Shown piece after piece: positions 9,909 through 19,077 of a stretch of 34,879 nt of DNA (position 1 is its first letter; the number at the start of each line of letters is the position of its first letter). This DNA is from an uncultured Rikenella sp. GTDB taxonomy: Bacteria > Bacteroidota > Bacteroidia > Bacteroidales > Rikenellaceae. Position numbers and translations under genes: made by a program. The stretch spans positions 1 to 34,879 of the forward strand of contig NZ_CANQYJ010000012.1 in NCBI RefSeq assembly GCF_947628055.1, read 5' to 3'. The notes under the pieces were generated by a model that was given only the letters and a program-made list of their open reading frames with translations, had not been told where the DNA came from and made no database searches.

Positions 9909-10324
9909 GTACGGTTTATTTAGCACTGTGCCGTGAGTGACTGTTCTTTCTTTGAAAAGAAAGGCCCCATAGGGGCTTTCCGGGCTGTAATTACCCTAAT
10001 CCTTACGCTCCGCAGTCCTCTTTCTTTGAACCCTGTTTTTTTGTCAGGACTTTCCAATGCGGCGCGCATAAAGGTAATGCAATCATTAGCGCGCCCATTG
10101 AGAAAGCCCGACAAAAACAAAACATTCGAGAACCGGGGGTACCCGGCAGGCTCAAGAGATGCGTTAGCATCTCAAAAAGTTTTTCTGGTTCTCGCTAACT
10201 GCGCTCCGCTTGTTTTCCTCCTCGCCGCTCACCATAGTCCGCAAGCGGCCTCTGGATTCGCTGGCAGCGTCGGTTGTTCACAAAGAGAACAGTACCCTCC
10301 TGGAACACGTACAATAAAACCTAC
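9909..10324 (+). repeat. mosaic structured repeat element, copy C
   Basis: Shares gtgagtgactgttctttctttgaaaagaaag, cgctccgcagtcctctt, gggtacccggcaggctcaagagatgcg..agcatctcaaaaa, and ttgttcacaaagagaacagtaccctcc..aaaacctac with copies A and B. Internal hairpin differs. Confidence 0.8.
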
Positions 10325-10389
10325 AATAAAAAGTTCTGCGTGTTCGACTTCGCGCCCACCCTCTAAGGCTGAGCAAACTCCCGGTCGGC

Positions 10390-10414
10390 GTGCCCGGCGG
10401 TACCCGCCGGGCAC
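10390..10414. repeat. perfect hairpin gtgcccggcgg-tac-ccgccgggcac
   Basis: 11-bp inverted repeat with a 3-nt loop, in the gap before the TPR gene. Confidence 0.7.
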
Positions 10415-10517
10415 GCGGCGCTGCGAACCGGCACGGCTAAAAAAACCGCCGCCCATTTCCAACTCTCGGAAAAAACCCGTACTTTTGTCCCCAGATTTCA
10501 AAAACCGAATAACAGTC

Positions 10518-11222
10518 ATGGCAGAAACCAATAAGAACCGTCGCGCCCAAGACCCCGAACAGGTTATCGAACAGGGACTCGGCCGATTCGAACTCTTTAT
10601 CGAACGCAACGGGAAAGCGATGCTCGTCATACTCGGGATAATCATCGTCTTAGTAGGCGGCTACTTCTCCTACAAGTACCTCTACCTCGCCCCGCGCGCG
10701 GAAAAGGCATCAGCCGCCATGTTTGAAGCCCAGAACCAGTTTGAACGCGACTCTTTCGCTTTGGCATTGAACGGCAACGCATCGTTCGACGGATTCTTAG
10801 CCATTGCAGACCGGTACGGCAATACCCCGCAGGGGAATATCGCCAGACACTATGCAGGTTTGTGCTACCTCTATATGGGCAAGTATCAGGAGGCTATCGA
10901 CGCTTTCAAGTCTTACAAGGCCGTGGGACACAATGCCGCAGGCACCTTGATCGCCGCACAGAACTTGGGCTTGACAGGAGACGCTTACATCGAACTCGGA
11001 CAACTGGAAGAAGGGGTTAAATATTATGAACAGGCGGCCGCTTACAGCGATAATGTCGGCACCACACCGGTATACCTTAAGAAAGCGGGGATGGTCAACG
11101 AAAAATTAGGCAACCTGCAAAAGGCGCTGGACCAATATCTGAATATCCGCAACAACTATCCGCGCAGCATGCAGGCGCGCGACATCGAGAAATTCATCGC
11201 CAGAGTGCAGCAACAACTTTGA
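10518..11222 (+). CDS. tetratricopeptide-repeat membrane-anchored protein
   Basis: Start MAETNKNRRAQDPEQ. TM segment AMLVILGIIIVLVGGYFSYKYLYL. TPR-like repeats (NIARHYAGLCYLYMGKYQEAIDAFKSY; TGDAYIELGQLEEGVKYYEQA). Confidence 0.85.
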   Translation: MAETNKNRRAQDPEQVIEQGLGRFELFIERNGKAMLVILGIIIVLVGGYFSYKYLYLAPRAEKASAAMFEAQNQFERDSFALALNGNASFDGFLAIADRYGNTPQGNIARHYAGLCYLYMGKYQEAIDAFKSYKAVGHNAAGTLIAAQNLGLTGDAYIELGQLEEGVKYYEQAAAYSDNVGTTPVYLKKAGMVNEKLGNLQKALDQYLNIRNNYPRSMQARDIEKFIARVQQQL

Positions 11223-11339
11223 GCAAGTTTGACCGATTTGCCGAAACCTATGTGCGATCCCCCATTTCGCTTCATTTGAAGGAATAGGCCGGGATCGCAC
11301 TTCTTTTATAGTGTTAAGCAACAAACAGTACCTAAGATA

Positions 11340-11870
11340 ATGGCCTCAAATCTGAAAAACCTCTCCGTTTTCGACCGGCCCGTGCCGTCGGCTTCCGAGA
11401 TGTCCTTCGGCATCGTGGTGGCGGAATGGAACTACGCGATCACCAGTGCTCTGCTCGAAGGCGCCGTCGCCACTCTGCGCGCCGCCGGCTGCCCCGAAGA
11501 GAAGATCAGCGTCAAATGGGTGCCCGGAACTTTCGAACTGGCTATGGGCGCCCAATATTTTGCAGAATACACCAATGTCGACGCCGTGATCGTACTCGGC
11601 TGCGTGATCCAAGGCGACACCCGGCATTTCGACTTCATCTGCCAGGGAGTGACGATGGGCGTGCAGCAGATGCAGCTCAGCTGGAACATGCCGATTGCTT
11701 TTGGGGTGCTGACCACCGACGACCGGCAGCAGGCTCTCGACCGGGCAGGCGGAAAGCTCGGCAACAAAGGCGACGAAGCGGCAGCGACGGCGATCAAGAT
11801 GGTCGCCCTGCAGCGCGAAATGGAGATGGAAGACAACGGCGAAAATACCGGGCGGGCTGTCGTCAACTAA
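11340..11870 (+). CDS. ribH: 6,7-dimethyl-8-ribityllumazine synthase
   Basis: FGIVVAEWNYAITSALLEGA, VPGTFELAMGAQ, VIVLGCVIQGDTRHFDFIC, MPIAFGVLTTDDRQQALDRAGG. Confidence 0.96.
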   Translation: MASNLKNLSVFDRPVPSASEMSFGIVVAEWNYAITSALLEGAVATLRAAGCPEEKISVKWVPGTFELAMGAQYFAEYTNVDAVIVLGCVIQGDTRHFDFICQGVTMGVQQMQLSWNMPIAFGVLTTDDRQQALDRAGGKLGNKGDEAAATAIKMVALQREMEMEDNGENTGRAVVN

Positions 11871-12068
11871 AAGACGAGATTTCGCTCCGGGCTTGTTCTG
11901 GTCTGACGGCGACAATACATTAAAGGATATTGCCTGCTATCGTTTTTTCTGTATCGGCTGCGCGGGGCAGACAATAACTTAGGCATGGTTTGCGGTACGG
12001 CGCGGAGAAACTTTTCTTTGCCCGAAAACAACCTGTGAATCAACCTCTTAAGCGTGCGAAGCACCGGA

Positions 12069-13643
12069 TCATCTTCTCCGCCGCCATTTGGCCACAGCCC
12101 CTCGCAGCAGGTCAGCCGCTAATTTTGCGAAACAGCGCATTCCTTGCGAACAGAGGTACATCGCTCCTCCGCAAATCGCCCCGTAAACCAGCGGCGCCGC
12201 CAACGCATTGACCACCCACCCGCTCCACGAGGTCATCGGCGGCAGCCATCCTAACCCCACGATCCAGCCCGACAGCAGCCAACTCCCCCCGATAATAGTA
12301 ATGTATTTTCCCACCGTCGCCCAATACTCCCCCGACGGCTCCCGAAATCCCCGCCGGTAGAGGAAATACGGTTTCCACAGCAGCACGAAAAGCCCCGTGC
12401 TCAGCAGTGTCCCTGCCACGACTCCCGCCACCCCGTAATGCAGGCAGGCCCACACCGAGATCGCCACGTTCAGTCCCGCCTCCGTCCACGCCGCCCACAC
12501 GTCGTGATACAGTCCGTAAGCGTTCAGAAAATACTGCACCGTCTGGCGTACAAAGCCGATAAAGAGCGTGGCGACCAACATCAGCACGACCGGCTGCGAG
12601 AACAACACGTAGCGATCCGGCGTGAGCCACAGTGCGATGAACGGATTGACCAGCACGTAGAATGCGAATGCCAGCGTCCCGCCTATCCAGAAGTACATGG
12701 CGTTGAACTGCCAGAACACCAGCCGTATCTTGTCTCTGTTCCCTTCCGCCACTAAATTGCCCACCCCGGCATAGCTGTTTTGCAAAGTCCCGGTGATAAA
12801 GGTCGTTATCCGGTTGATGATGATCGAATAGTTCGTGTAGAATGCCACCATCATGAGCGACAGCACTTGTGAAATCACGAGTTTGTCGGACTGCACCAAT
12901 ATGAATCCGGCGATGCGGTGGGCAAAGATACGTTTCATCCCGGCGAACACTTCCCGATATTTGCGCACCACGCTCCTCCCCGCCCGCACCGAGGTGCGCA
13001 GCCACGGATAGACGCGCCGCACTACGGTTTCCAACCACACGGCGAAAACCGCTCCGAACACGATCTCTATACCTAACCAGGTCAAGTAGCCGGCTCCGGT
13101 CCATTTCAGCAGTGCCATCTGGAGCAGCACTTTCCCGATCAGGCACAGGTTGAACACGCGTGTCACCGCATACCCCCGCTGGTCGGCCACCAGCAGGTTC
13201 TGTTTGTAGTTGACTAAGTAACTCAGAAGTGTGGTCGTGAGGAAGGTGAAATAGGCTGCGTAGATCAGTCCGACATGCAAGCCTCCTGCTATGTCTTTGG
13301 CGAATATCCACGGGATGAATGCCGCAAAGACCAGTCCCGCCGCGCCTATCACGATGCCGACTATCCGGAACAGCCACCCGAGGAGCGATACGAGTTCGGT
13401 GATTTGTTCTCTGTCGCCCCGGTAGAGCGGTGTGTAGAGTACGTTGGCGATCGCGACGGAGATTCCCATTTCGGCCAGGTTCAGAAAGCCGATATAGCTC
13501 ATCACGGTCTCGGAAAGGCCGACCAGTTCGTTGCCCAGCGTGGCGAGGAAGATCCGCCGCGAAAAAAAATTCAGCAGCAGCACCAGCATGTAAAATGCCA
13601 GCGATATTTTCACGTTTTTGACACTGTACGAGATTCTCGACAT
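12069..13643 (-). CDS. polysaccharide/oligosaccharide flippase (Wzx/MATE-like)
   Basis: Roughly 12-14 TM segments. N-terminus SYSVKNVKISLAFYMLVLLLNFFSRRIFLATLGNELVGLSETVMSYIGFLNLAEMGI is typical of a Bacteroidales flippase. Confidence 0.85.
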   Translation of the reverse strand: MSRISYSVKNVKISLAFYMLVLLLNFFSRRIFLATLGNELVGLSETVMSYIGFLNLAEMGISVAIANVLYTPLYRGDREQITELVSLLGWLFRIVGIVIGAAGLVFAAFIPWIFAKDIAGGLHVGLIYAAYFTFLTTTLLSYLVNYKQNLLVADQRGYAVTRVFNLCLIGKVLLQMALLKWTGAGYLTWLGIEIVFGAVFAVWLETVVRRVYPWLRTSVRAGRSVVRKYREVFAGMKRIFAHRIAGFILVQSDKLVISQVLSLMMVAFYTNYSIIINRITTFITGTLQNSYAGVGNLVAEGNRDKIRLVFWQFNAMYFWIGGTLAFAFYVLVNPFIALWLTPDRYVLFSQPVVLMLVATLFIGFVRQTVQYFLNAYGLYHDVWAAWTEAGLNVAISVWACLHYGVAGVVAGTLLSTGLFVLLWKPYFLYRRGFREPSGEYWATVGKYITIIGGSWLLSGWIVGLGWLPPMTSWSGWVVNALAAPLVYGAICGGAMYLCSQGMRCFAKLAADLLRGAVAKWRRRR

Positions 13644-13867
13644 GGAATGTTTCCCGATTCGTCATTTATGCAGCGACAGTCTGGTCTGCAGCCGCTTTTC
13701 GGATTTTTCCCGGTAGTTTTCGCGAAAATATAACATTTTTTTCAACGGGGGTGTACAGACTGCGGATGATTTGCAATTGATGTGTTTGACGACCGGAGGC
13801 TGCCGTTGCTGCGGAAACCCGATAATAAACTTACGATTTTTCAACGGCCCGCAGCCTTCAGAAACCG

Positions 13868-16261
13868 CTACTCCCTTACGTAAATTCGTTTGATCCGCGC
13901 CGATACGGAAGTCAGCACCTCATACGAGATCGTGCCCAAAACCCGAGCCACATCCCGCACAGTAGGCTTTTCGCCGAAAATCACCACCTCGTCCCCCTCA
14001 GCCGCCTCCGGTACAGCCGTTACGTCGATCATGCAAGTGTCCATGCAGATATTTCCGATCGTCGGACACAACACCCCCCGGACACAAACCTGCCCCGCCC
14101 CATTTCCTAAGCCCCGGTCCATGCCATCCGCATAGCCGATCGGGATAGTCGCCATACGCATCGGGCCGCCGACGACCCCGCGCCGGTTATACCCCACCGT
14201 ATCGCCCGCATGCAGATGTTTGATCTGCACGATCTGCGTTTTGAGCGTCGCCGCCACTTGCAATTTCGGATCCTCGATGCCGTACAGCCCCACCCCCAGG
14301 CGCACCATGTCGAAATGAGCCTCCGGAAAACGAACGATCCCCGCACTGTTGCAGATATGGCGCAAAATAGAAGTGTCGCCTAGCGCCTCGACGATCCGAC
14401 CGCTCATGGCCGTAAAAGCGGCAATCTGTCCCCGCGTAAATTCATCCTCCGCCGGGTCTTCCGAAGCCGCCAAGTGCGAAAAGATCGACCGTACGCGAAC
14501 CGCATTCTCCCGCTTCAAAGCATCGCAAAGAGCCGGAATGTCGTCCGGCATGAACCCCAGACGGTGCATGCCCGTGTCCATCTTCAGGTGTATAGGTGCT
14601 CCGGCGATACCCCGGCTGCCCATCTCGCAGGCGTAATTTTTCAGCGACGCGAACGAATAGATTTCCGGTTCGAGGTCGTAATCGGCCATGACCGCGAAGC
14701 TGCCTGGATCGGAGTTCAGCACCACGATCGGCAGGTGTATTCCGGCTTCGCGCAGCGCCACCCCTTCGTCGGCGAAAGCGACAGCCAGATAATCGACCCC
14801 CTCGTGTTGAAGCATAGCCGCGATCTCGTCCGCCCCGGTTCCGTAGGAGTAGGCCTTGACCATCACCATTACCCGCGTCTCCGGCCGGAGCATGGCGCGG
14901 AAGTGGTTCAGATTGTCGGCCAGCGCGGTGAGGTTGACCTCCAGCGTGGTGGTATGGGTGCGTTTCTCCAAAAACCGGGAGATGCGCTCGAAACCGAAAG
15001 CCCGGCTCCCCTTGATCAGAATATACCGCCCGGCGAAACGTTCTTTGTCGGCGTGACGCAGAAAGTCGTCGGTGGAGGCATAGAAATGGGCATGCTCGGG
15101 CCCCAGAACAGCGGCGAAGCGATGCGCTGCCGAAGTGACCTCGGGCCCGATTCCGATCAAGTCGGCGACTCCATGCTCCCGCACCAAGGCAGCCACCTGC
15201 CGGTAGAGCTCGTCCGGTTTCAGCCCGGCCTGCATGATGTCGGAGAGGATCAGCGCTTTGGAACGCTCCCCGGCGTTATGGTCGAGGCAGTCGAGAGCGA
15301 TCCCGAGCGAAGTGAGGTCGCTGTTGTACGAGTCGTTGATCAGGGTGCTCCCGAGTATCCCTTCGCGCAACTCGAGCCGCATGGCGACAGGCTGCAATTC
15401 CGAAAAGGGTTTCGGCGCGATGCCGAGCAGTCGATAGAGCGCTGCGACATGGGCGGCGTTTTCGCGCGAAGCGTAATCCCCGAAAAGCTCGGCCAGGCCG
15501 GTCATTTCGTCGGCTCTCCAGCCGTGAAGACGTTCGGGACATTTGCCGTACCGTTTGCCGATATGCCGGGCGATCAGCGGGCTGTCGGCATGATAGATCA
15601 CAGCTTCGGCCCCCCGGAACAGCTTGAGCTTTTCGTCGAGTTTCTGTTCGTCGGAGTTGAAATTTTCGCTGTGGGCGGCCCCGATATTGGTGAGGATGCC
15701 GATCTGGGGACGGATCATGGCTTCGAGCCGCTCCATTTCGCCGGGCTGCGAGATTCCGGCCTCGATCACCACGAGCTGTTCGTCGCCCCGGATCATCAGC
15801 AGCGAAAGGGCTACGCCTATCTGCGAGTTGTAACTGCGCGGGCTGCGCAGCAGCCGTCCGGCACCCTCGGGCCAGAGCTGTGCGATCCACTCTTTGACCA
15901 CCGTCTTGCCGTTGCTGCCGGTAACGGCTGCCACGGTGCCGTTGTACTGCTGGCGGTGGTAGGCGGCCAGGGCCTGCAAAGCCTGAAGCGTGTCGGGCAC
16001 AGTGACGAACGAGGCTTCGGGCATGGCTGAGGCGGCGGTGTCGGGCACGTATCCGGCCAGAAAACTGCGCACGCCGCGGCGATAGAGGTCGGCGATATAG
16101 TGATGTCCGTCGTGGTTGGGCCCGGTCAGGGCGACGAAAAGGGTGTCGGCGGGCCGGGCAATGTGGTTGCGGCTGTCGGTGGCGACGGCGGTGACGTGCC
16201 GGTCGCTGCCGTGGAGGGTGCCGCCGGAGGTGGCGGCTATGTGGGACAAAGTGTAATCCAT
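13868..16261 (-). CDS. bifunctional MurF ligase / alanine racemase
   Basis: N-terminal Mur ligase (AVTGSNGKTVVKEWIAQL, SYNSQIGVALSLL, LINDSYNSD). C-terminal alanine racemase (MVMVKAYSYGTGADEIA, HLKMDTGMHRLGF, GYNRRGVV, IPIGYADGMDRGLG, ICMDTCMIDVT). Start at MDYTLSHIAA. Confidence 0.95.
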   Translation of the reverse strand: MDYTLSHIAATSGGTLHGSDRHVTAVATDSRNHIARPADTLFVALTGPNHDGHHYIADLYRRGVRSFLAGYVPDTAASAMPEASFVTVPDTLQALQALAAYHRQQYNGTVAAVTGSNGKTVVKEWIAQLWPEGAGRLLRSPRSYNSQIGVALSLLMIRGDEQLVVIEAGISQPGEMERLEAMIRPQIGILTNIGAAHSENFNSDEQKLDEKLKLFRGAEAVIYHADSPLIARHIGKRYGKCPERLHGWRADEMTGLAELFGDYASRENAAHVAALYRLLGIAPKPFSELQPVAMRLELREGILGSTLINDSYNSDLTSLGIALDCLDHNAGERSKALILSDIMQAGLKPDELYRQVAALVREHGVADLIGIGPEVTSAAHRFAAVLGPEHAHFYASTDDFLRHADKERFAGRYILIKGSRAFGFERISRFLEKRTHTTTLEVNLTALADNLNHFRAMLRPETRVMVMVKAYSYGTGADEIAAMLQHEGVDYLAVAFADEGVALREAGIHLPIVVLNSDPGSFAVMADYDLEPEIYSFASLKNYACEMGSRGIAGAPIHLKMDTGMHRLGFMPDDIPALCDALKRENAVRVRSIFSHLAASEDPAEDEFTRGQIAAFTAMSGRIVEALGDTSILRHICNSAGIVRFPEAHFDMVRLGVGLYGIEDPKLQVAATLKTQIVQIKHLHAGDTVGYNRRGVVGGPMRMATIPIGYADGMDRGLGNGAGQVCVRGVLCPTIGNICMDTCMIDVTAVPEAAEGDEVVIFGEKPTVRDVARVLGTISYEVLTSVSARIKRIYVRE

Positions 16262-16291
16262 GTTTTTTGTTGCCGTTGTGGTTCGAGGCTG

Positions 16292-16299
16292 CAAAGTTA
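16292..16299 (-). promoter_or_regulatory. -7 box TAACTTTG upstream of murF-alr
   Basis: caaagtta on the + strand, about 30 nt upstream of the start. Confidence 0.5.
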
Positions 16300-16426
16300 C
16301 ATTTTTTATCGGCTCGCTGCGGCGGCCGACCGGTTTCCGTTCCCGTGCGCCCGGCACCGCCGCCGGCGGTTTCCCCTTGTCGGCGGGAGCGGCGGGAAAA
16401 AGCACGCGGGAACGCGTGAAATTAAG

Positions 16427-16434
16427 TATCTTTG
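16427..16434 (+). promoter_or_regulatory. -7 box TATCTTTG upstream of recF
   Basis: TAnnTTTG match 28 nt before the ATG at 16462. Confidence 0.5.
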
Positions 16435-16461
16435 TCTGTCAAACTTTTGTGGGGGATAAGG

Positions 16462-17565
16462 ATGTTCCTGGAACGGATTTCGATACTGAATTTCAAAAAT
16501 ATAGCGGAGGCGGAACTGGAGTTCTCGGCCAATGTGAACTGCCTGGTCGGGGATAACGGCACCGGGAAGACGAACTTGGTGGATGCGGTGTGGTACCTGT
16601 CGATGAGCAAAAGCTCGGTGGGGCTGACGGACGGGCAGTCGATACGGCACGGGGAGGATTTTTTCATGCTGGACGGACATTATTCGCTGGGCGGCGGGGA
16701 GCGGCGGGAAGGGGTGGTGTGCAGTTTCAAGCGGGGGGCGGGCAAGGTCATCAAACGGAACGGCAAGGAGTATGACCGGGTGACGGAACATATCGGGCTG
16801 CTCCCTATCGTGATGGTGTCGCCGGCGGACACGGCGCTGATCCACGAGTCGGGCGACGAGCGGCGGCGGTTTCTCAATTCGTTCCTTTCGCAGATCGATC
16901 GAGAGTACCTCACGGCGATGGTGAAGTACAATCGTTTGCTTCAGGAGCGCAACCGGCTCCTGAAGACGGGGGCGCTGTCGGGATTCGGGGAGATTCTGGA
17001 GGTGCTGGACATGCAACTGGCGGAGGTGGGGACGCTGGTGTATGCCAAGCGGGCGGAGATGATTGCCCGGCTGGCGCCGAGGGTGGCGGAGTATTATGCG
17101 ATCTTGTCGTCTGACCGGGAAGAGGTGGAGGTGTCGTATCGCTCGGAACTTTCGGAGGGGGATTTTGCGAGTCTGCTGGAGGCGTCGCGGGAGCGGGATC
17201 GTCTTTGCGGGTTCACGAACTGCGGAATCCACCGGGATGATATGAAGTTGGAAATACTGGGCTTTCCGATCCGCAAATATGGTTCGCAGGGGCAGCAGAA
17301 GTCGATGCTGCTGGCGCTGAAGCTGGCGCAGTTCGACATTATCCGGGAGCTGAGGGGGGTAAGGCCGATCTTGTTGCTGGATGATGTGTTCGACAAGCTG
17401 GATATGGCGCGGGTGGAGCAGCTGATCGGAATGGTGTCGTCGGATCGGTTCGGACAGATTTTCATTACGGACAGCAATAAGGTGCGGATTGAGGGGATTT
17501 TGGCGAAAATGACGGAGAATTACAAGTTGTTCGGGGTGAACGGCGGTGTGTTTACGGAGGTGTAG
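16462..17565 (+). CDS. recF: DNA replication/repair protein RecF
   Basis: MFLERISILNFKNI, VGDNGTGKTNLVDAVWYLS, YGSQGQQKSMLLALKLAQ, ILLLDDVFDKLD. Confidence 0.95.
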   Translation: MFLERISILNFKNIAEAELEFSANVNCLVGDNGTGKTNLVDAVWYLSMSKSSVGLTDGQSIRHGEDFFMLDGHYSLGGGERREGVVCSFKRGAGKVIKRNGKEYDRVTEHIGLLPIVMVSPADTALIHESGDERRRFLNSFLSQIDREYLTAMVKYNRLLQERNRLLKTGALSGFGEILEVLDMQLAEVGTLVYAKRAEMIARLAPRVAEYYAILSSDREEVEVSYRSELSEGDFASLLEASRERDRLCGFTNCGIHRDDMKLEILGFPIRKYGSQGQQKSMLLALKLAQFDIIRELRGVRPILLLDDVFDKLDMARVEQLIGMVSSDRFGQIFITDSNKVRIEGILAKMTENYKLFGVNGGVFTEV

Positions 17566-17619
17566 CTTTTGCAGAACGGGCTTTGCCGATGGACTGACAA
17601 TATGCGGACTATTTTATTT

Positions 17620-17998
17620 GTAGGTTTTCTTGCACATGCTTGGGAGTGAACTGTTCTCTTTGTGAACAAAGAGAACCAGAAAACCGACGCAGCAGGCGAG
17701 CGCCATCAAGCTTGCTCGAATGGCCGAGGCGCCAGGAGGAAGGCGAAGTCAAACTTTCTGAGATGCTTACGCATCTCTTGAGCCTGCCGGATACCCTTGT
17801 CTTTGATTCTCTTGGGGTGTGAGCAATAGCGGGCTATTGAGTACCGTGCTTTATGCCCGCTATTGCCACGCCCCAAAGAAAGTGCAATGCAAGAGGACTG
17901 CGGAGCGTAAGGAGTAGCGCAGCTATCGGAAAGTCTTTTGGGTACCTTTTCTTCAGAAAAGGTACGGTTCCATCCGGCACCGTGCAATATAAACCTAC
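17620..17998 (-). repeat. mosaic structured repeat element, copy A
   Basis: Terminal inverted repeat gtaggtttt.ttgcac..gtgcaatataaacctac. Reverse complement matches copy B over nearly its whole length by eye. Hairpins at 17653-17676 and 17814-17874. Confidence 0.88.
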
Positions 17999-18080
17999 AA
18001 TTAAATAAATTCAGTTTCCGCAGCAGCACGGCGCCGCACGGCGGAAATACGAAAAACACAGCCAACCTACCGAATAAAAT

Positions 18081-18821
18081 ATGCAAATCGACATTATAGG
18101 CACCGCCGCCGAAGTCAACGACCAGCGCGTAGCCGGTCGGAACGTCGCCGTGATCGACGTTTTCCGCGCCACATCCGTGATGATCACCGCCATGCGAAAC
18201 GGCGCACGCGAGATCATCCCCGTGACCGGCATCGAAGAAAGCTTTCGGCTGCGCGACCTGATCGCCCAGGCACACCGCCAGGCCGATGATCCCGGCCCCG
18301 TGCTGCTCGGCGGCGAACGCAACACCGTCATCATCGAAGGCTTCGACCTCGACAACTCCCCTTTGCGGTATACCCCCGACATCGTGCGCGACGCCACCAT
18401 CATCATGAGCACCACCAACGGCACCCGCGCCGTGAACTGCGCCCAAGGCGCCGCCGACGAAATCTACATAGCCGCCTTGCTCAACGCCGACGCCGTAGCA
18501 CAGCGATTGGGCGAACAAGGCAAAGACACGGCACTCATCTGCTCCGGCCGGCACGACCGGTTCACGATCGAAGACGCCCTCTGCGCCGGAATGATGGCAC
18601 GATATTTGGCGAACCACTACGAATATACACTTACCGATTTCGCGTGGTGGTGCGCCGACGTGTACCAGCGGTACGAGACCGACCTGATGCAGGCCCTCGG
18701 CCACTGCGAACACTATCGCAACATCAAAGGCCGCTGGGCAGCCGACATCGAATGGTGTCTGACCCGCAACATGACGGACATCACCCCGCACATCACTAAA
18801 GAAGGAGGAATCCGACCATGA
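18081..18821 (+). CDS. comB: 2-phosphosulfolactate phosphatase family (ComB-like)
   Basis: VAVIDVFRATSVMITAMRNGAREIIPV, LLGGERN, IIMSTTNGTRAV, ICSGRHDRFTIEDALCAG. Confidence 0.9.
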   Translation: MQIDIIGTAAEVNDQRVAGRNVAVIDVFRATSVMITAMRNGAREIIPVTGIEESFRLRDLIAQAHRQADDPGPVLLGGERNTVIIEGFDLDNSPLRYTPDIVRDATIIMSTTNGTRAVNCAQGAADEIYIAALLNADAVAQRLGEQGKDTALICSGRHDRFTIEDALCAGMMARYLANHYEYTLTDFAWWCADVYQRYETDLMQALGHCEHYRNIKGRWAADIEWCLTRNMTDITPHITKEGGIRP

Positions 18822-19060
18822 CAACCGACAACACCATGGATCAAAGCCGCGTAGTGACCATCAAACGCTACACCACGCCCAACGAAGCCTATCTCGACGC
18901 CGACCTGCTCCGCGACAACGGCATCGAATGCAGCGTAGACGGAGCCATCGGCGACACAGTGCTGCCATTCATCCAGGGACAAGTCAGCCTGCTCGTCGCC
19001 GAAGTCGACGCAGCGCGGGCGGCAGCACTCGTGCCCGGCGCCGACCTGCCCACAGACTGA
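18818..19060 (+). CDS. DUF2007-type putative signal-transducing protein
   Basis: ATGA overlap with comB. VVTIKRYTTPNEAYLDADLLRDNGIECSVDG..VSLLVAEVDAARA matches the DUF2007 pattern. Confidence 0.8.
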   Translation: MTTDNTMDQSRVVTIKRYTTPNEAYLDADLLRDNGIECSVDGAIGDTVLPFIQGQVSLLVAEVDAARAAALVPGADLPTD

Positions 19061-19077
19061 AACCCATAACCGAAACT

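Noticed and set aside
9933-10517. N-terminal extension of the TPR-protein ORF through repeat C
   Set aside because: Translation of hairpin repeat DNA. The convincing start is MAETNKNRRAQ at 10518.
12112-13665. 517-aa - strand ORF overlapping the flippase
   Set aside because: Frame-shifted shadow ORF on the same strand with low-complexity Arg-rich sequence. The flippase frame has proper TM segments.
14474-16030. 518-aa + strand ORF opposite murF-alr
   Set aside because: Antisense shadow ORF over a clearly identified bifunctional enzyme.
17706-18824. 372-aa - strand ORF spanning repeat A and antisense to comB
   Set aside because: Antisense to a recognised comB and composed partly of the repeat element.
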